Shown in pieces: positions 19,605 through 26,650 of a DNA stretch of 53,117 bases (position 1 is the stretch's first letter; each line of letters opens with the position of its first letter). Position numbers and translations under genes: made by a program. The stretch comes from JAKFEW01 sp036675505 (GTDB lineage: Bacteria > Cyanobacteriota > Sericytochromatia > S15B-MN24 > JAQBPE01), in NCBI GenBank assembly GCA_036675505.1, contig JAKFEW010000114.1, positions 1-53,117 on the forward strand, given 5' to 3'. Under the pieces are notes generated by a model. That model saw nothing but the letters and a program-made list of their open reading frames with translations, was not told the DNA's origin and searched no databases.

Positions 19605-19741
19605 CTTTCCTCCAGGGTCGCGGATGCACCGGGTCCGTGATACCCGGTCCTCTGCCGATCATCCCCCCCTTGCCCGGGGTGGGGCGCAAGCGTGTAAGAT
19701 GGCGCCGACGCCCCCCCACGATCCACCGCAGGAGCCGCCGT

Positions 19742-20713
19742 ATGCTGTACACCCACCTGGGCCGCACGGGCCTGAAGGTCAGCCGCCTCTGCCTCGGCAC
19801 GATGAACTTCGGCCCGGAGACCGACGAGGCGACGTCTTTCGCGATCATGGACCGCGCGCTGGAACTCGGCATCAACTTCTTCGACACCGCCGACGTGTAC
19901 GGCTGGGAGCAAGGCGAGGGCATCACCGAGCAGATCCTGGGTCGCTGGTTCGCCCAGGGCGGCGGCCGGCGCGAGAAGGTCGTGCTCGCCACCAAGGTCT
20001 ACGGGAAGATGGGCGACTGGCCGAACGAGAGCCGGCTCTCGGCGCTGCACATCAAACGCGCCTGCGAGGGCAGCCTTCGCCGCATGGGCGTCGACCACAT
20101 CGACCTCTACCAGATGCACCACATCGACCGCGACACGCCCTGGGAGGAAGTCTGGCAGGCGATGGAGCAGCTCGTGCGCGAGGGCAAGGTGCTCTACGTG
20201 GGCTCCTCCAACTTCCCGGGCTACCAGATCGCGAAGGCCAACGAGCGCGCGAGCCAGCGCCACTTCTTCGGCCTGGTCGCCGAGCAGAGCCTCTACAACC
20301 TCACGGAGCGGACCATCGAGCTCGAGGTGATCCCCGCCTGCGAGGACTACGGCCTCGGCCTCATCCCCTGGAGCCCGCTCGCGGGCGGGCTGCTGGGCGG
20401 CGTGCTCGCCAAGGCCGAAAAGGGCCGCCGCGCGTCGGAGCGGGTCCAGAAGGAGGTCGAGCGGCTGCGGCCGCAGCTGGAGCAATACGAGGCCTTCTGC
20501 CGCGAGCTCGGCGCGGGGCCTGGCGACGTCGCCCTGGCCTGGCTCCTGCAGAACCTGGCCGTCACGGCGCCCATCGTCGGCCCGCGCACCATGGCGCAGC
20601 TGGACGACGCCTGCAAGACCCTGGAGTTGCGCCTCTCCGAGGAGACGCTGGATCGCCTCGACGCGATTTTCCCGGGCCCCGGCGCCCCGGCCCCCGAAGC
20701 CTACGCCTGGTAG
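19742..20713 (+). CDS. Aldo/keto reductase
   Basis: The 323-residue protein is a complete AKR TIM barrel. It has the entry motif VSRLCLGTMNFG, the catalytic Asp/Tyr in NFFDTADVYGWEQGE, Lys in VLATKVYGKMGDWPN, and His in YQMHHIDRDTPWEE. The cofactor end contains APIVGPRTMAQLDDA. These enzymes reduce aldehydes or ketones with NADPH; the form with GPRT and DTADVYG is the AKR11/YhdN-like branch. The ATG at 19742 follows GCAGGAG; the upstream open frame is discarded. The gene diverges from the DUF952 remnant. Confidence 0.93.
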   Translation: MLYTHLGRTGLKVSRLCLGTMNFGPETDEATSFAIMDRALELGINFFDTADVYGWEQGEGITEQILGRWFAQGGGRREKVVLATKVYGKMGDWPNESRLSALHIKRACEGSLRRMGVDHIDLYQMHHIDRDTPWEEVWQAMEQLVREGKVLYVGSSNFPGYQIAKANERASQRHFFGLVAEQSLYNLTERTIELEVIPACEDYGLGLIPWSPLAGGLLGGVLAKAEKGRRASERVQKEVERLRPQLEQYEAFCRELGAGPGDVALAWLLQNLAVTAPIVGPRTMAQLDDACKTLELRLSEETLDRLDAIFPGPGAPAPEAYAW

Positions 20714-20769
20714 GGGCGCCACCACAGCCTTCCTGGCGGAAAACTGTGTCGTTCGGGGCTGCGGCGTGG

Positions 20770-20813
20770 TATGCTGAGGGCTCGACACTGGAACATTTGT
20801 TCCGGTGTCGAGC
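20770..20813 (+). promoter_or_regulatory. SOS-like (LexA-type) palindrome at the transcript start
   Basis: A -10-like TATGCT lies at 20770-20775. From 20780 to 20813 runs an inverted repeat with 16-base arms (GCTCGACACTGGAACA and TGTTCCGGTGTCGAGC) around TT. Only one position differs, and it would be a G-U pair in RNA. Its centre, GGAACATTTGTTCC (20790-20803), fits the GAAC-N4-GTTC box bound by Gram-positive-type LexA. The expected transcript start falls inside it, the position of a repressor site. The same box type recurs at 41535. As RNA it could also form a 5' hairpin. Confidence 0.6.
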
Positions 20814-20832
20814 TGGCAGAGGAGCCCGCCCG

Positions 20833-21096
20833 ATGTTCAAGCACAAGCCACCGACGAAGACCAAGAAGGCGACCGGCAAGAGCTTCAAGTTCGCCGAGAT
20901 CACTTACGCGCTTTCCGGCGGCAAGGCGATCGGCGACGAGGCCCAGATCGCCTTGCTCTTCCACCAGGGTGGGCCGTCGGCGAGCTACTACGGCCGCACC
21001 ATCACGCACGAGGGCGCCTACCGCTACCGGGTGGACGGCATCGAGGAATCCTTCGACGCGATCGCCGACGCCATCAGCGCCATCGACGCACTCTGA
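20833..21096 (+). CDS. Small protein of unknown function behind an SOS-like operator
   Basis: The 87-residue product has a Lys/Thr-rich N-terminus (KPPTKTKKATGK), then beta-strand-like stretches (FKFAEITYALSGGKA; ASYYGRTITHEGAYRYRV), and ends in an acidic helix. No family is recognised. A GAGGAG precedes the ATG. The promoter carries the LexA-like palindrome, so the gene may be DNA-damage induced. TruC starts 35 bases downstream and may be read from the same transcript. Confidence 0.75.
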   Translation: MFKHKPPTKTKKATGKSFKFAEITYALSGGKAIGDEAQIALLFHQGGPSASYYGRTITHEGAYRYRVDGIEESFDAIADAISAIDAL

Positions 21097-21131
21097 GCGA
21101 TTCCGGGTTGGCAGGGTACGGTACACCCAGC

Positions 21132-21848
21132 ATGCTCTCGATTGTGTACGGCGACGACTATCTGCTGGCGGTCGACAAGCCGCCCGGCCTGCTGGTGCAC
21201 CGCACCGGCCTGGACGCGGGCGAGACCCGCTTCGCGCTGCAGATGCTGCGTGACCAGATCGGCCGGCCGGTCTGGCCCGTGCATCGGCTCGACAAGGGCA
21301 CCAGCGGCGTGCTGCTGTTCGCCCTGGACGCGCAGACGGCCAGCGCGATGGGGCAGGCCTTCGAAGCCGGTGAAGGGCTTCACAAGACCTACCGCGCCGT
21401 GGTGCGCGGTTGGCCGCCCGAAGAGGGCCTGATCGACCACCCCCTGCGCCGCATGGCCGACGACATGCGCGAAAAGCGCGTGGAGGTGCAGGACGCCCGG
21501 ACCCGCTACAGGACGCTCGAACGCTACGAGCTGCCGCTGCTTTCGCAGGATCGGTTCCCCACCACCCGCTGCGCCCTGGTCGAGCTGCAGCCCCTGACCG
21601 GTCGGCGCCATCAGCTCCGCCGGCACATGCCGCACATCACCCATCCGATCATCGGCGACGCCACCCACGGCAAGGGCCAGCTCAACCGCGATCTGGCGGC
21701 GTTGCTCGGCATGCAGCGGCTGTGGCTGCACGCCTACCAGCTCGAGCTGCGGCACCCGGTCAGCGGGGAAGCCGTGCGCATCCGAGCGGAGCTGGGCCCC
21801 GAGTGGGCAACCTGGCGCAAGGCCAGCCACGGAAGCGTGATAAGGTAA
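21132..21848 (+). CDS. truC: tRNA pseudouridine(65) synthase TruC
   Basis: The 238-residue protein matches TruC from end to end. It has an IVYGDDYLLAVDKPPGLLVHR start and the catalytic motif HRLDKGTSGVLLFA, whose Asp attacks the uridine. TGRRHQLRRHMPHITHPIIGD and the final QRLWLHAYQLEL block complete the match. TruC makes pseudouridine at position 65 of some tRNAs. The start has only a weak ribosome site, consistent with coupling to the upstream gene. Confidence 0.92.
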   Translation: MLSIVYGDDYLLAVDKPPGLLVHRTGLDAGETRFALQMLRDQIGRPVWPVHRLDKGTSGVLLFALDAQTASAMGQAFEAGEGLHKTYRAVVRGWPPEEGLIDHPLRRMADDMREKRVEVQDARTRYRTLERYELPLLSQDRFPTTRCALVELQPLTGRRHQLRRHMPHITHPIIGDATHGKGQLNRDLAALLGMQRLWLHAYQLELRHPVSGEAVRIRAELGPEWATWRKASHGSVIR

Positions 21849-21878
21849 GGCCCGTCACCCAACGCCGGAGGCTCTGCC

Positions 21879-23027
21879 GTGTTCGTGGACCTGCACGTGC
21901 ACTACCCCATGCACCTGGTGGGCGATTTCCGCAGGGCCCTCGCCCGCACCTCCGACCCGGGCGACCACGTCCAGGCGGCCCTGCTCGAATTGGCATGCCG
22001 CTTGGGCAACTACGCGTCCATCCTGGCCCAGCCGGGGGCCACGGTTGCGGCCATGCGCGCAGGTGGGGTGGGCGTGGCGCTTTCCGTGCTGTACTCGCCG
22101 CTCGACGAGTTCGACCTGTCGCGTGGGTACGGCGCGGCGCCGGACGACGCCTACTTCCCGCGTCTGCTCGCGCAGCTGGAGCTGGTAGAGGCCCACGTGG
22201 CTGCCCGCCACGCCACGACGGTGCGGGTGTGCCGCGGGCCGGACGACCTGGAATCATCGCTCGCGGAGGGTCGCATCGCGCTCATCCACGCCATCGAGGG
22301 GGGCTTCCACCTGGGGGGCACGTCGGCTGCGATCGACCGCAACGTCGCCACCCTCGCCGCGCGCGGGCTGGCCTACGTGAGCCCCGCCCACTTCTTCTGG
22401 CGGGGCCTCGTCACCGTGGCGCGGGCCTTTCCCTATATGTCGGATGCGCTTTACGAGCGGCTGTTTCCCCAGCCGGAGGTGGGGCTTTCGGCCCTGGGAC
22501 GGCACCTGATCACGGCGATGGTGGCGCACGGCGTGCTGGTGGACATCACGCACATGAGCGAGCGCGCGATCGCCGAGACCTTCACGCTGCTGGATCGGCT
22601 CGACCCCGCGCGGCGGGTGCCGGTGATCGCCTCGCACATGGCCTGCCGCTTCGGGCAGCGCGAGCGCTGCCTGGGGGAGGAGGCGATCGGCCAGGTCGCC
22701 GCGCGGGACGGGGTGCTGGGGGTGATCTTCTGCGAGCACGTGCTGGGGGACGGCGTGCCGCCTGCTGCGACCGCGGACCGCAGCTTTGCGCTCCTGTGCC
22801 GGCACATCGACCAGATCGCGGCGATCACGGGGAGCCACCGGCATGCGGCGATCGGGTCGGACATGGACGGGTTCACGCGGGGGCTGGTGGGGTACCGGCG
22901 GATGAGCGAGTTCAAGCGGCTGGAAGCGGCGCTGGTGGAGCGGTACGGGGCGGAAGACGCCGAGCGGATCATGGCGGGCAACGCGCTGAGGGTCTTGCGC
23001 AAGGGATGGGGCATCGCAAAGCATTAA
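21879..23027 (+). CDS. Membrane-dipeptidase-like (M19) metallohydrolase
   Basis: This 382-residue protein has the order of metal motifs of renal dipeptidase: an N-terminal DLHVH, a bridging Glu in HAIEGGFHLGG, VDITHMSE, SHMACRFGQRE and GSDMDG near the C-terminus. M19 enzymes hydrolyse dipeptides at a two-zinc site. In classical members the first motif is HxD; here it is HxH, as in other amidohydrolases, so the substrate may differ. It starts with GTG after CGGAGG and lacks a signal peptide, so it is probably cytoplasmic. Confidence 0.85.
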   Translation: MFVDLHVHYPMHLVGDFRRALARTSDPGDHVQAALLELACRLGNYASILAQPGATVAAMRAGGVGVALSVLYSPLDEFDLSRGYGAAPDDAYFPRLLAQLELVEAHVAARHATTVRVCRGPDDLESSLAEGRIALIHAIEGGFHLGGTSAAIDRNVATLAARGLAYVSPAHFFWRGLVTVARAFPYMSDALYERLFPQPEVGLSALGRHLITAMVAHGVLVDITHMSERAIAETFTLLDRLDPARRVPVIASHMACRFGQRERCLGEEAIGQVAARDGVLGVIFCEHVLGDGVPPAATADRSFALLCRHIDQIAAITGSHRHAAIGSDMDGFTRGLVGYRRMSEFKRLEAALVERYGAEDAERIMAGNALRVLRKGWGIAKH

Positions 23028-23087
23028 ACTAACCTTAACCAAATTAAGCGAAGTTTATGTTCAGTTTGTCGCGACTTAACCTATAAT
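23023..23087 (+). promoter_or_regulatory. Promoter of the subtilisin gene with TTAA-type boxes
   Basis: ATTAAACT (23023-23030) and CTTAACCA (23034-23041) are 11 bp apart. GTTTATGT (23053), GTTTGTCG (23064) and CTTAACCT (23075-23082) also follow an 11-bp step. The last box runs into a perfect -10, TATAAT (23082-23087), and no good -35 is present. CTTAACCA and CTTAACCT fit the cyanobacterial Pho-box pattern. This looks like an activator-dependent promoter for the protease. Confidence 0.6.
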
Positions 23088-23154
23088 GCTCCTGCGTAAC
23101 CGACCGGCGCCCCCCACCTCGCGCCTCGCCCTCGATCAAGGAGACCACCGAACC

Positions 23155-24363
23155 GTGAAGAAGATCGTCCTGCTGACCTCCGCGACCATCGCCCTGGCCA
23201 CCACGGTCGGCTGCGGGACGTCTCCCACCGCGCCCTTCGCGGGTGCCCGCACCGGCGCGATGAACGCCCAGGCCGCGCCCGGCGAGCTGGTGGTCCGCTT
23301 CCGCAACGTCCAGAACCGCCAGGCGCTGCTGCAGGGCCTCGGCCTGCGCACCATCGGCAAGGTCAACCGCCTCGACGCGATCGTCGTGAAGGGCGGCGAC
23401 ACGCAGGCCGCCCTCGCGAAGCTCAAGGCCAGCAAGGACGTGCTGTACGCCGAGCCGAACTACATCGCCAAGGCGATCGGCACGGCGAGCGCCGCCCCGG
23501 CCCTCGGCTTCCGCGCCAAGGGCGAGGACGAGCTCCTCGGCAAGCTGTGGGGCATGGCGAAGATCCAGGCGCCCGCCGCGTGGGCCGTCACCACGGGCAG
23601 CCGCGACGTGAAGGTCGCCGTCGTCGACACCGGCATCGACTACAACCACCCCGACCTCGCGGGCCGCGTCGAGAAGGGCTTCGACTTCATCAACAACGAC
23701 GAAGACGCGATGGACGACCAGATGCACGGCACCCACTGCGCGGGCTCGGTGGCGGCGGGCATCGGCAACGGCGGCGTCGTGGGCGTGGCCCCGGGCGTCT
23801 CGCTGCTCGCGGTCAAGGTGCTCTCGGCCGAGGGCTCGGGCGACTACGCCGGCGTGGCGAACGGCATCACCTACGCGGCGGACCACGGCGCGCAGGTCAT
23901 CTCGATGAGCCTCGGCGGCGGCTCGACCGCCCAGGTGCTCGAGGACGCGGTGGCGTACGCGCAGTCCAAGGGCGTCCTGGTGGTCGCGGCGATGGGCAAC
24001 AACAACTCCGAGCGCCCCAGCTACCCCGCGGCGTGCGCCGGCGTGATGGCCGTCGGCTCGACCACCGTCCAGGAGAAGCGCTCCGGCTTCTCGAACTTCG
24101 GCAAGCACATCAGCGTCGGCGCCCCTGGCTCGGACATCCTCTCGACCCTGATGGGCGGCGGCTACACGTCCATCTCGGGCACCTCGATGGCGACCCCGCA
24201 CGTCGCCGGCCTGGCCGCGCTCGTGAAGAGCGCCTTCCCCGCGGCGACCGCCGCCGAGCTGCGGACCCGGATCGAGAAGGGCGCCGACGACCTGGGCGCG
24301 GCCGGCTTCGACAAGGAGTTCGGGCACGGGCGCATCAACGCATTGAAGGCCGTCAGCCAGTAG
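23155..24363 (+). CDS. Lipoprotein subtilisin-like serine protease (S8)
   Basis: From the GTG at 23155 the product has 402 residues. A lipoprotein signal ends at TTVGC with Cys20. A propeptide domain follows (GELVVRFRN...LYAEPNYIA, about 43-105), of the fervidolysin/I9-like kind. The catalytic domain has Asp158 in VVDTGIDYNHPDL, His191 in HGTHCAG, the oxyanion Asn in AMGNNNSE, and Ser344 in GTSMATPHVAG. It should act outside the cytoplasmic membrane. It ends at a strong terminator shared with the RiPP precursor on the other strand, for which it could be a processing protease; that link is only positional. Confidence 0.93.
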   Translation: MKKIVLLTSATIALATTVGCGTSPTAPFAGARTGAMNAQAAPGELVVRFRNVQNRQALLQGLGLRTIGKVNRLDAIVVKGGDTQAALAKLKASKDVLYAEPNYIAKAIGTASAAPALGFRAKGEDELLGKLWGMAKIQAPAAWAVTTGSRDVKVAVVDTGIDYNHPDLAGRVEKGFDFINNDEDAMDDQMHGTHCAGSVAAGIGNGGVVGVAPGVSLLAVKVLSAEGSGDYAGVANGITYAADHGAQVISMSLGGGSTAQVLEDAVAYAQSKGVLVVAAMGNNNSERPSYPAACAGVMAVGSTTVQEKRSGFSNFGKHISVGAPGSDILSTLMGGGYTSISGTSMATPHVAGLAALVKSAFPAATAAELRTRIEKGADDLGAAGFDKEFGHGRINALKAVSQ

Positions 24364-24377
24364 GCCCATCAAGGAAA

Positions 24378-24421
24378 CTCGCGAAAGGGCCTGTCCGGCA
24401 TCGGACAGGCCCTTTCGCGAG
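24378..24421. terminator. Bidirectional intrinsic terminator
   Basis: Perfect 20-base arms CTCGCGAAAGGGCCTGTCCG and CGGACAGGCCCTTTCGCGAG surround a GCAT loop. It lies between the convergent ends of the protease (24363) and the RiPP precursor (24432). AAA/TTT runs inside the stem can serve either direction. Confidence 0.85.
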
Positions 24422-24431
24422 GCGAAGCGCC

Positions 24432-24881
24432 TTACATCCGTTTGAGCGCGATGCCCGCGCCCGTACCGGCGATGCCCATCTGGGTGCCGTCGTTCGAGCC
24501 CACCTGGCCGTTGGTGTAACCATTGGACACGCCGCTGCCGAGGGAGCCCGCATCGGAACCATCGTTCTTGCCGGCCAGGCCCTTGAAGAACGACGTGGCG
24601 CCGGACTTGCTGCCGCCGGCGACCGACTCGAGGTCGGCATCGGTGAGCTCGCCGTTGGCGCCGAGCTTGGCCTCGTAGGGGAGGACGATCGTGTATTCGG
24701 CCTGAGAGGCTTCGAGCACCTTCAGCACGAGGCCGTCGGGCAACGGGATGTCCAGGGCCTTTTCGATGGCGGCTCTGGGATCGGCGAGCAACTCCGCACG
24801 GAACGCGGGTTCCGAGATGGCCCTGTCGACCACGGCGGCGTTCAGGCGAGCAATCAACTGCGCTTCAGTTGGGACGGACAC
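24432..24881 (-). CDS. NHLP-leader (proteusin-type) RiPP precursor, Cys-free core
   Basis: The 149-residue protein has the nitrile-hydratase-like leader of RiPP precursors: PAFRAELLADPRAAIEKALD, LPDGLVLKVLE, YTIVLP, and the ending ELTDADLESVAGG, where double-Gly peptidases normally cut. The core after GG has about 59 residues, rich in Gly, Ser, Asn, Thr and Asp, with no Cys. Lanthionine or thioether formation is therefore excluded; epimerisation, methylation or no modification remain possible. It starts with GTG after GAGGAGG. No radical-SAM, LanM, YcaO or peptidase-ABC gene lies in the window, so any maturation enzymes must be elsewhere. The match to NHLP leaders is strong; the product is unknown. 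Confidence 0.85.
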   Translation of the reverse strand: MSVPTEAQLIARLNAAVVDRAISEPAFRAELLADPRAAIEKALDIPLPDGLVLKVLEASQAEYTIVLPYEAKLGANGELTDADLESVAGGSKSGATSFFKGLAGKNDGSDAGSLGSGVSNGYTNGQVGSNDGTQMGIAGTGAGIALKRM

Positions 24882-24904
24882 GGGAACCTCCTCGATTGGG
24901 GCGA

Positions 24905-24922
24905 ACGTTCAATTTTGAACGT
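24905..24922. promoter_or_regulatory. Perfect 18-bp palindromic operator candidate
   Basis: ACGTTCAA and TTGAACGT flank a central TT (24905-24922). The site is 24 bases ahead of the RiPP precursor start, between it and the 61-residue peptide gene. This is a typical dimeric repressor site in the leader or promoter. The arrangement GTTC-N6-GAAC is the inverse of the SOS-like boxes elsewhere in the window. Confidence 0.55.
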
Positions 24923-24996
24923 GACTCGCTGTGTGTACCCCCTGAACTGTTGCCATGTACGCCACTCGGGCACCGTGCCAGGATGGGCCGGCCGGC

Positions 24997-25182
24997 TCAG
25001 CGCGCCTGGCGGGACACGGACTCGTTGGCGAGGGAGTCGTAGAGGTCGCGGACGCCCTGCGCGCCGGCCTCGAAGGCAGGGGAAACGACATTGTCGACGA
25101 CGGCGTCGAAGATCGGCTCGAGAACGGCCTCGACGGCGTTCTCGACGATACCCTCGACGATGGCTTCCACGAAATCGCTCAC
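24997..25182 (-). CDS. Small acidic amphipathic peptide upstream of the RiPP precursor
   Basis: The 61-residue peptide starts with GTG after a strong GAGGAGG. Its first 40 residues repeat a hydrophobic/acidic pattern (FVEAIVEGIVENAVEAVLEP, then FDAVVDNVVSP), giving a strongly amphipathic acidic helix. No Cys and no double-Gly site are present, and no family is recognised. It is read in the same direction as the precursor with a 115-base gap that contains the palindrome. It could be a second peptide product, a helper or an immunity peptide; none of these is shown. Confidence 0.65.
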   Translation of the reverse strand: MSDFVEAIVEGIVENAVEAVLEPIFDAVVDNVVSPAFEAGAQGVRDLYDSLANESVSRQAR

Positions 25183-25264
25183 GGGTGGGCCTCCTCGGGC
25201 GTGGGACGGGCGCCGACCTTGTATTCCCCGAGTCGCCCGTACCCCAACTCGCGCCCAGCACTAC

Positions 25265-25303
25265 TTGACAGCGAAGGCCTCCATGTAATATTAAAAGTTA
25301 CAT
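25265..25303 (+). promoter_or_regulatory. Rrf2 promoter and operator overlapping the start codon
   Basis: TTGACA (25265-25270), an 18-bp spacer and TATTAA (25289-25294) form a good promoter. ATGTAA (25283-25288) and TTACAT (25298-25303) form an inverted repeat with a 9-bp gap over the -10 and the start codon. The transcript should start within one or two bases of the ATG at 25302, so the mRNA is probably leaderless. The site fits autorepression by the Rrf2 protein. Confidence 0.7.
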
Positions 25304-25757
25304 GAGACGCGACAGCAAACTTTCATCGACCCTCCATGTGCTCCTGCACATGGCCCAGAGCGCGCGGCCCCTGACGTCCGAGGAAATTGGCGCCATGCTG
25401 CGCACGAACCCCGTGGTGGTGCGACGCACGCTGGCCGGCTTGCGCGACTTCGGCTGGGTGACGTCGGCCAAGGGCCACGGCGGCGGCTGGTCGTTGAGCG
25501 CCGATTGGGGGTCGCTCACGCTGGCCGATGTCCACCGCGCGCTCGGCGAGCCGGCCATGGTCTTGGTGGGGCACCGGAGCGACAACCCGACCTGCCTGAT
25601 CGCGCAGGCTGTTCAAGGAGCGCTCGACGAGGCGATTCGCGAAGCCGATGCGGTCTTGATGGCGAAGCTGAGCACGATCACCCTGGCGTACCTCGCCGCC
25701 GAGTTCAGGCGCTGTGCCCCCCCGGAGCATTTGGAGAAACACTTCCATGGCCATTGA
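25302..25757 (+). CDS. Rrf2-family transcriptional regulator
   Basis: The 151-residue protein has the Rrf2 winged helix (KLSSTLHVLLHMAQ; LTSEEIGAMLRTNPVVVRRTLAGLRDFGWV; then the Gly-rich wing KGHGGGWSL) and the dimerisation helix near the C-terminus. Only scattered Cys are present and the three-Cys iron-sulfur pattern of IscR/NsrR is lacking, so it resembles YwnA/CymR-like redox or metabolite regulators. The stop overlaps the flavoprotein start by 11 bases, a frequent pairing for Rrf2 regulators of thioredoxin-reductase-like genes. Confidence 0.9.
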   Translation: MRRDSKLSSTLHVLLHMAQSARPLTSEEIGAMLRTNPVVVRRTLAGLRDFGWVTSAKGHGGGWSLSADWGSLTLADVHRALGEPAMVLVGHRSDNPTCLIAQAVQGALDEAIREADAVLMAKLSTITLAYLAAEFRRCAPPEHLEKHFHGH

Positions 25758-26646
25758 CCCGCTCTACCAGGCGATCGTCGTCGGCGGCAGCTACGCCGGC
25801 ATGGCCGCCGCGATGTACCTCGCGCGAGGGCGTCAGCGCATCGCGGTCATCGATGCCGGCATCCGACGCAACCGCTTCGCGGCCACGTCGCATGGGTTCC
25901 TGGGCCAGGATGGGCGCGCGCCGGGCGACATCGCCGCCGACGCGAAGGCCCAGCTGCTGGCTTATCCCAGCGTCACCTGGCTTCAGGGCACGGCGACCAG
26001 CGCCGAGGTGATCGATGGGACGTTCCAGGTCTCCCTCGAAGGAGGCGAACGCCTCACGGCCCGGCGCCTGGTGCTCGCGACCGGCGTCATCGACGAGTTG
26101 CCCGCGATTCCAGGCCTCGCGGAGCGCTGGGGCCGAAGCGTCTTCGTCTGCCCATACTGCCACGGCTATGAGCTGAACCAGGGCCACATCGGCGTGATCG
26201 GCGTCGGCGACCTTTCGCTCCACCAGGCCATGATGCTGCCCGACTGGGGGCAGGTCACGCTGTTCACCAACGAGACCGTCGCCCTGGACGATACGCAGAT
26301 CGTCTCGTTGAACGCACGAGGCGTCACGATCGAACCGGCGCCGATCACGGCGATCGTCGGTGAATCGCCGATCGTGCAGCTGGGCGATGGCCGAGCCGTG
26401 CCGATGGATGGGCTGTTCATCATGTCGCGCACGCGGATGGCGAGCCCGCTGGCCGAACAGCTCGGCTGCGCCTTCGACGAGGGCCCTTTCGGCCCGATCA
26501 TCCGCACCGACGAGCTCAAGCAGACCACGGTGCCCGGCGTGTTCGCATGCGGCGACGCCGCACGCGTGGCCGCCGCCGTGGCGCTCGCGGTCGGAGATGG
26601 CACCGTGGCGGGGACGGCGGCGCACCGATCCTTGATCTTCAGCTGA
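25747..26646 (+). CDS. Thioredoxin-reductase-like FAD/NAD(P)-dependent oxidoreductase
   Basis: The 299-residue flavoprotein has the FAD loop IVVGGSYAGMAAAMYLARG, a redox-active CPYCHGYE pair, an NAD(P)-binding segment VIGVGDLSLHQA, and the closing FAD motif GVFACGDAA. It resembles thioredoxin reductase in size and layout. The CPYCHGYE form belongs to the TrxB-like branch that includes fungal gliotoxin-type oxidases and bacterial disulfide reductases. It is in one operon with the Rrf2 regulator and probably under its control. No thioredoxin gene lies nearby. Confidence 0.9.
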   Translation: MAIDPLYQAIVVGGSYAGMAAAMYLARGRQRIAVIDAGIRRNRFAATSHGFLGQDGRAPGDIAADAKAQLLAYPSVTWLQGTATSAEVIDGTFQVSLEGGERLTARRLVLATGVIDELPAIPGLAERWGRSVFVCPYCHGYELNQGHIGVIGVGDLSLHQAMMLPDWGQVTLFTNETVALDDTQIVSLNARGVTIEPAPITAIVGESPIVQLGDGRAVPMDGLFIMSRTRMASPLAEQLGCAFDEGPFGPIIRTDELKQTTVPGVFACGDAARVAAAVALAVGDGTVAGTAAHRSLIFS

Positions 26647-26650
26647 GAGT

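Noticed and set aside
19460..20788. 442-codon minus-strand frame across the aldo/keto reductase
   Set aside because: It is antisense to the reductase; only its last 25 or so codons, the DUF952-like tail, carry protein-like signal.
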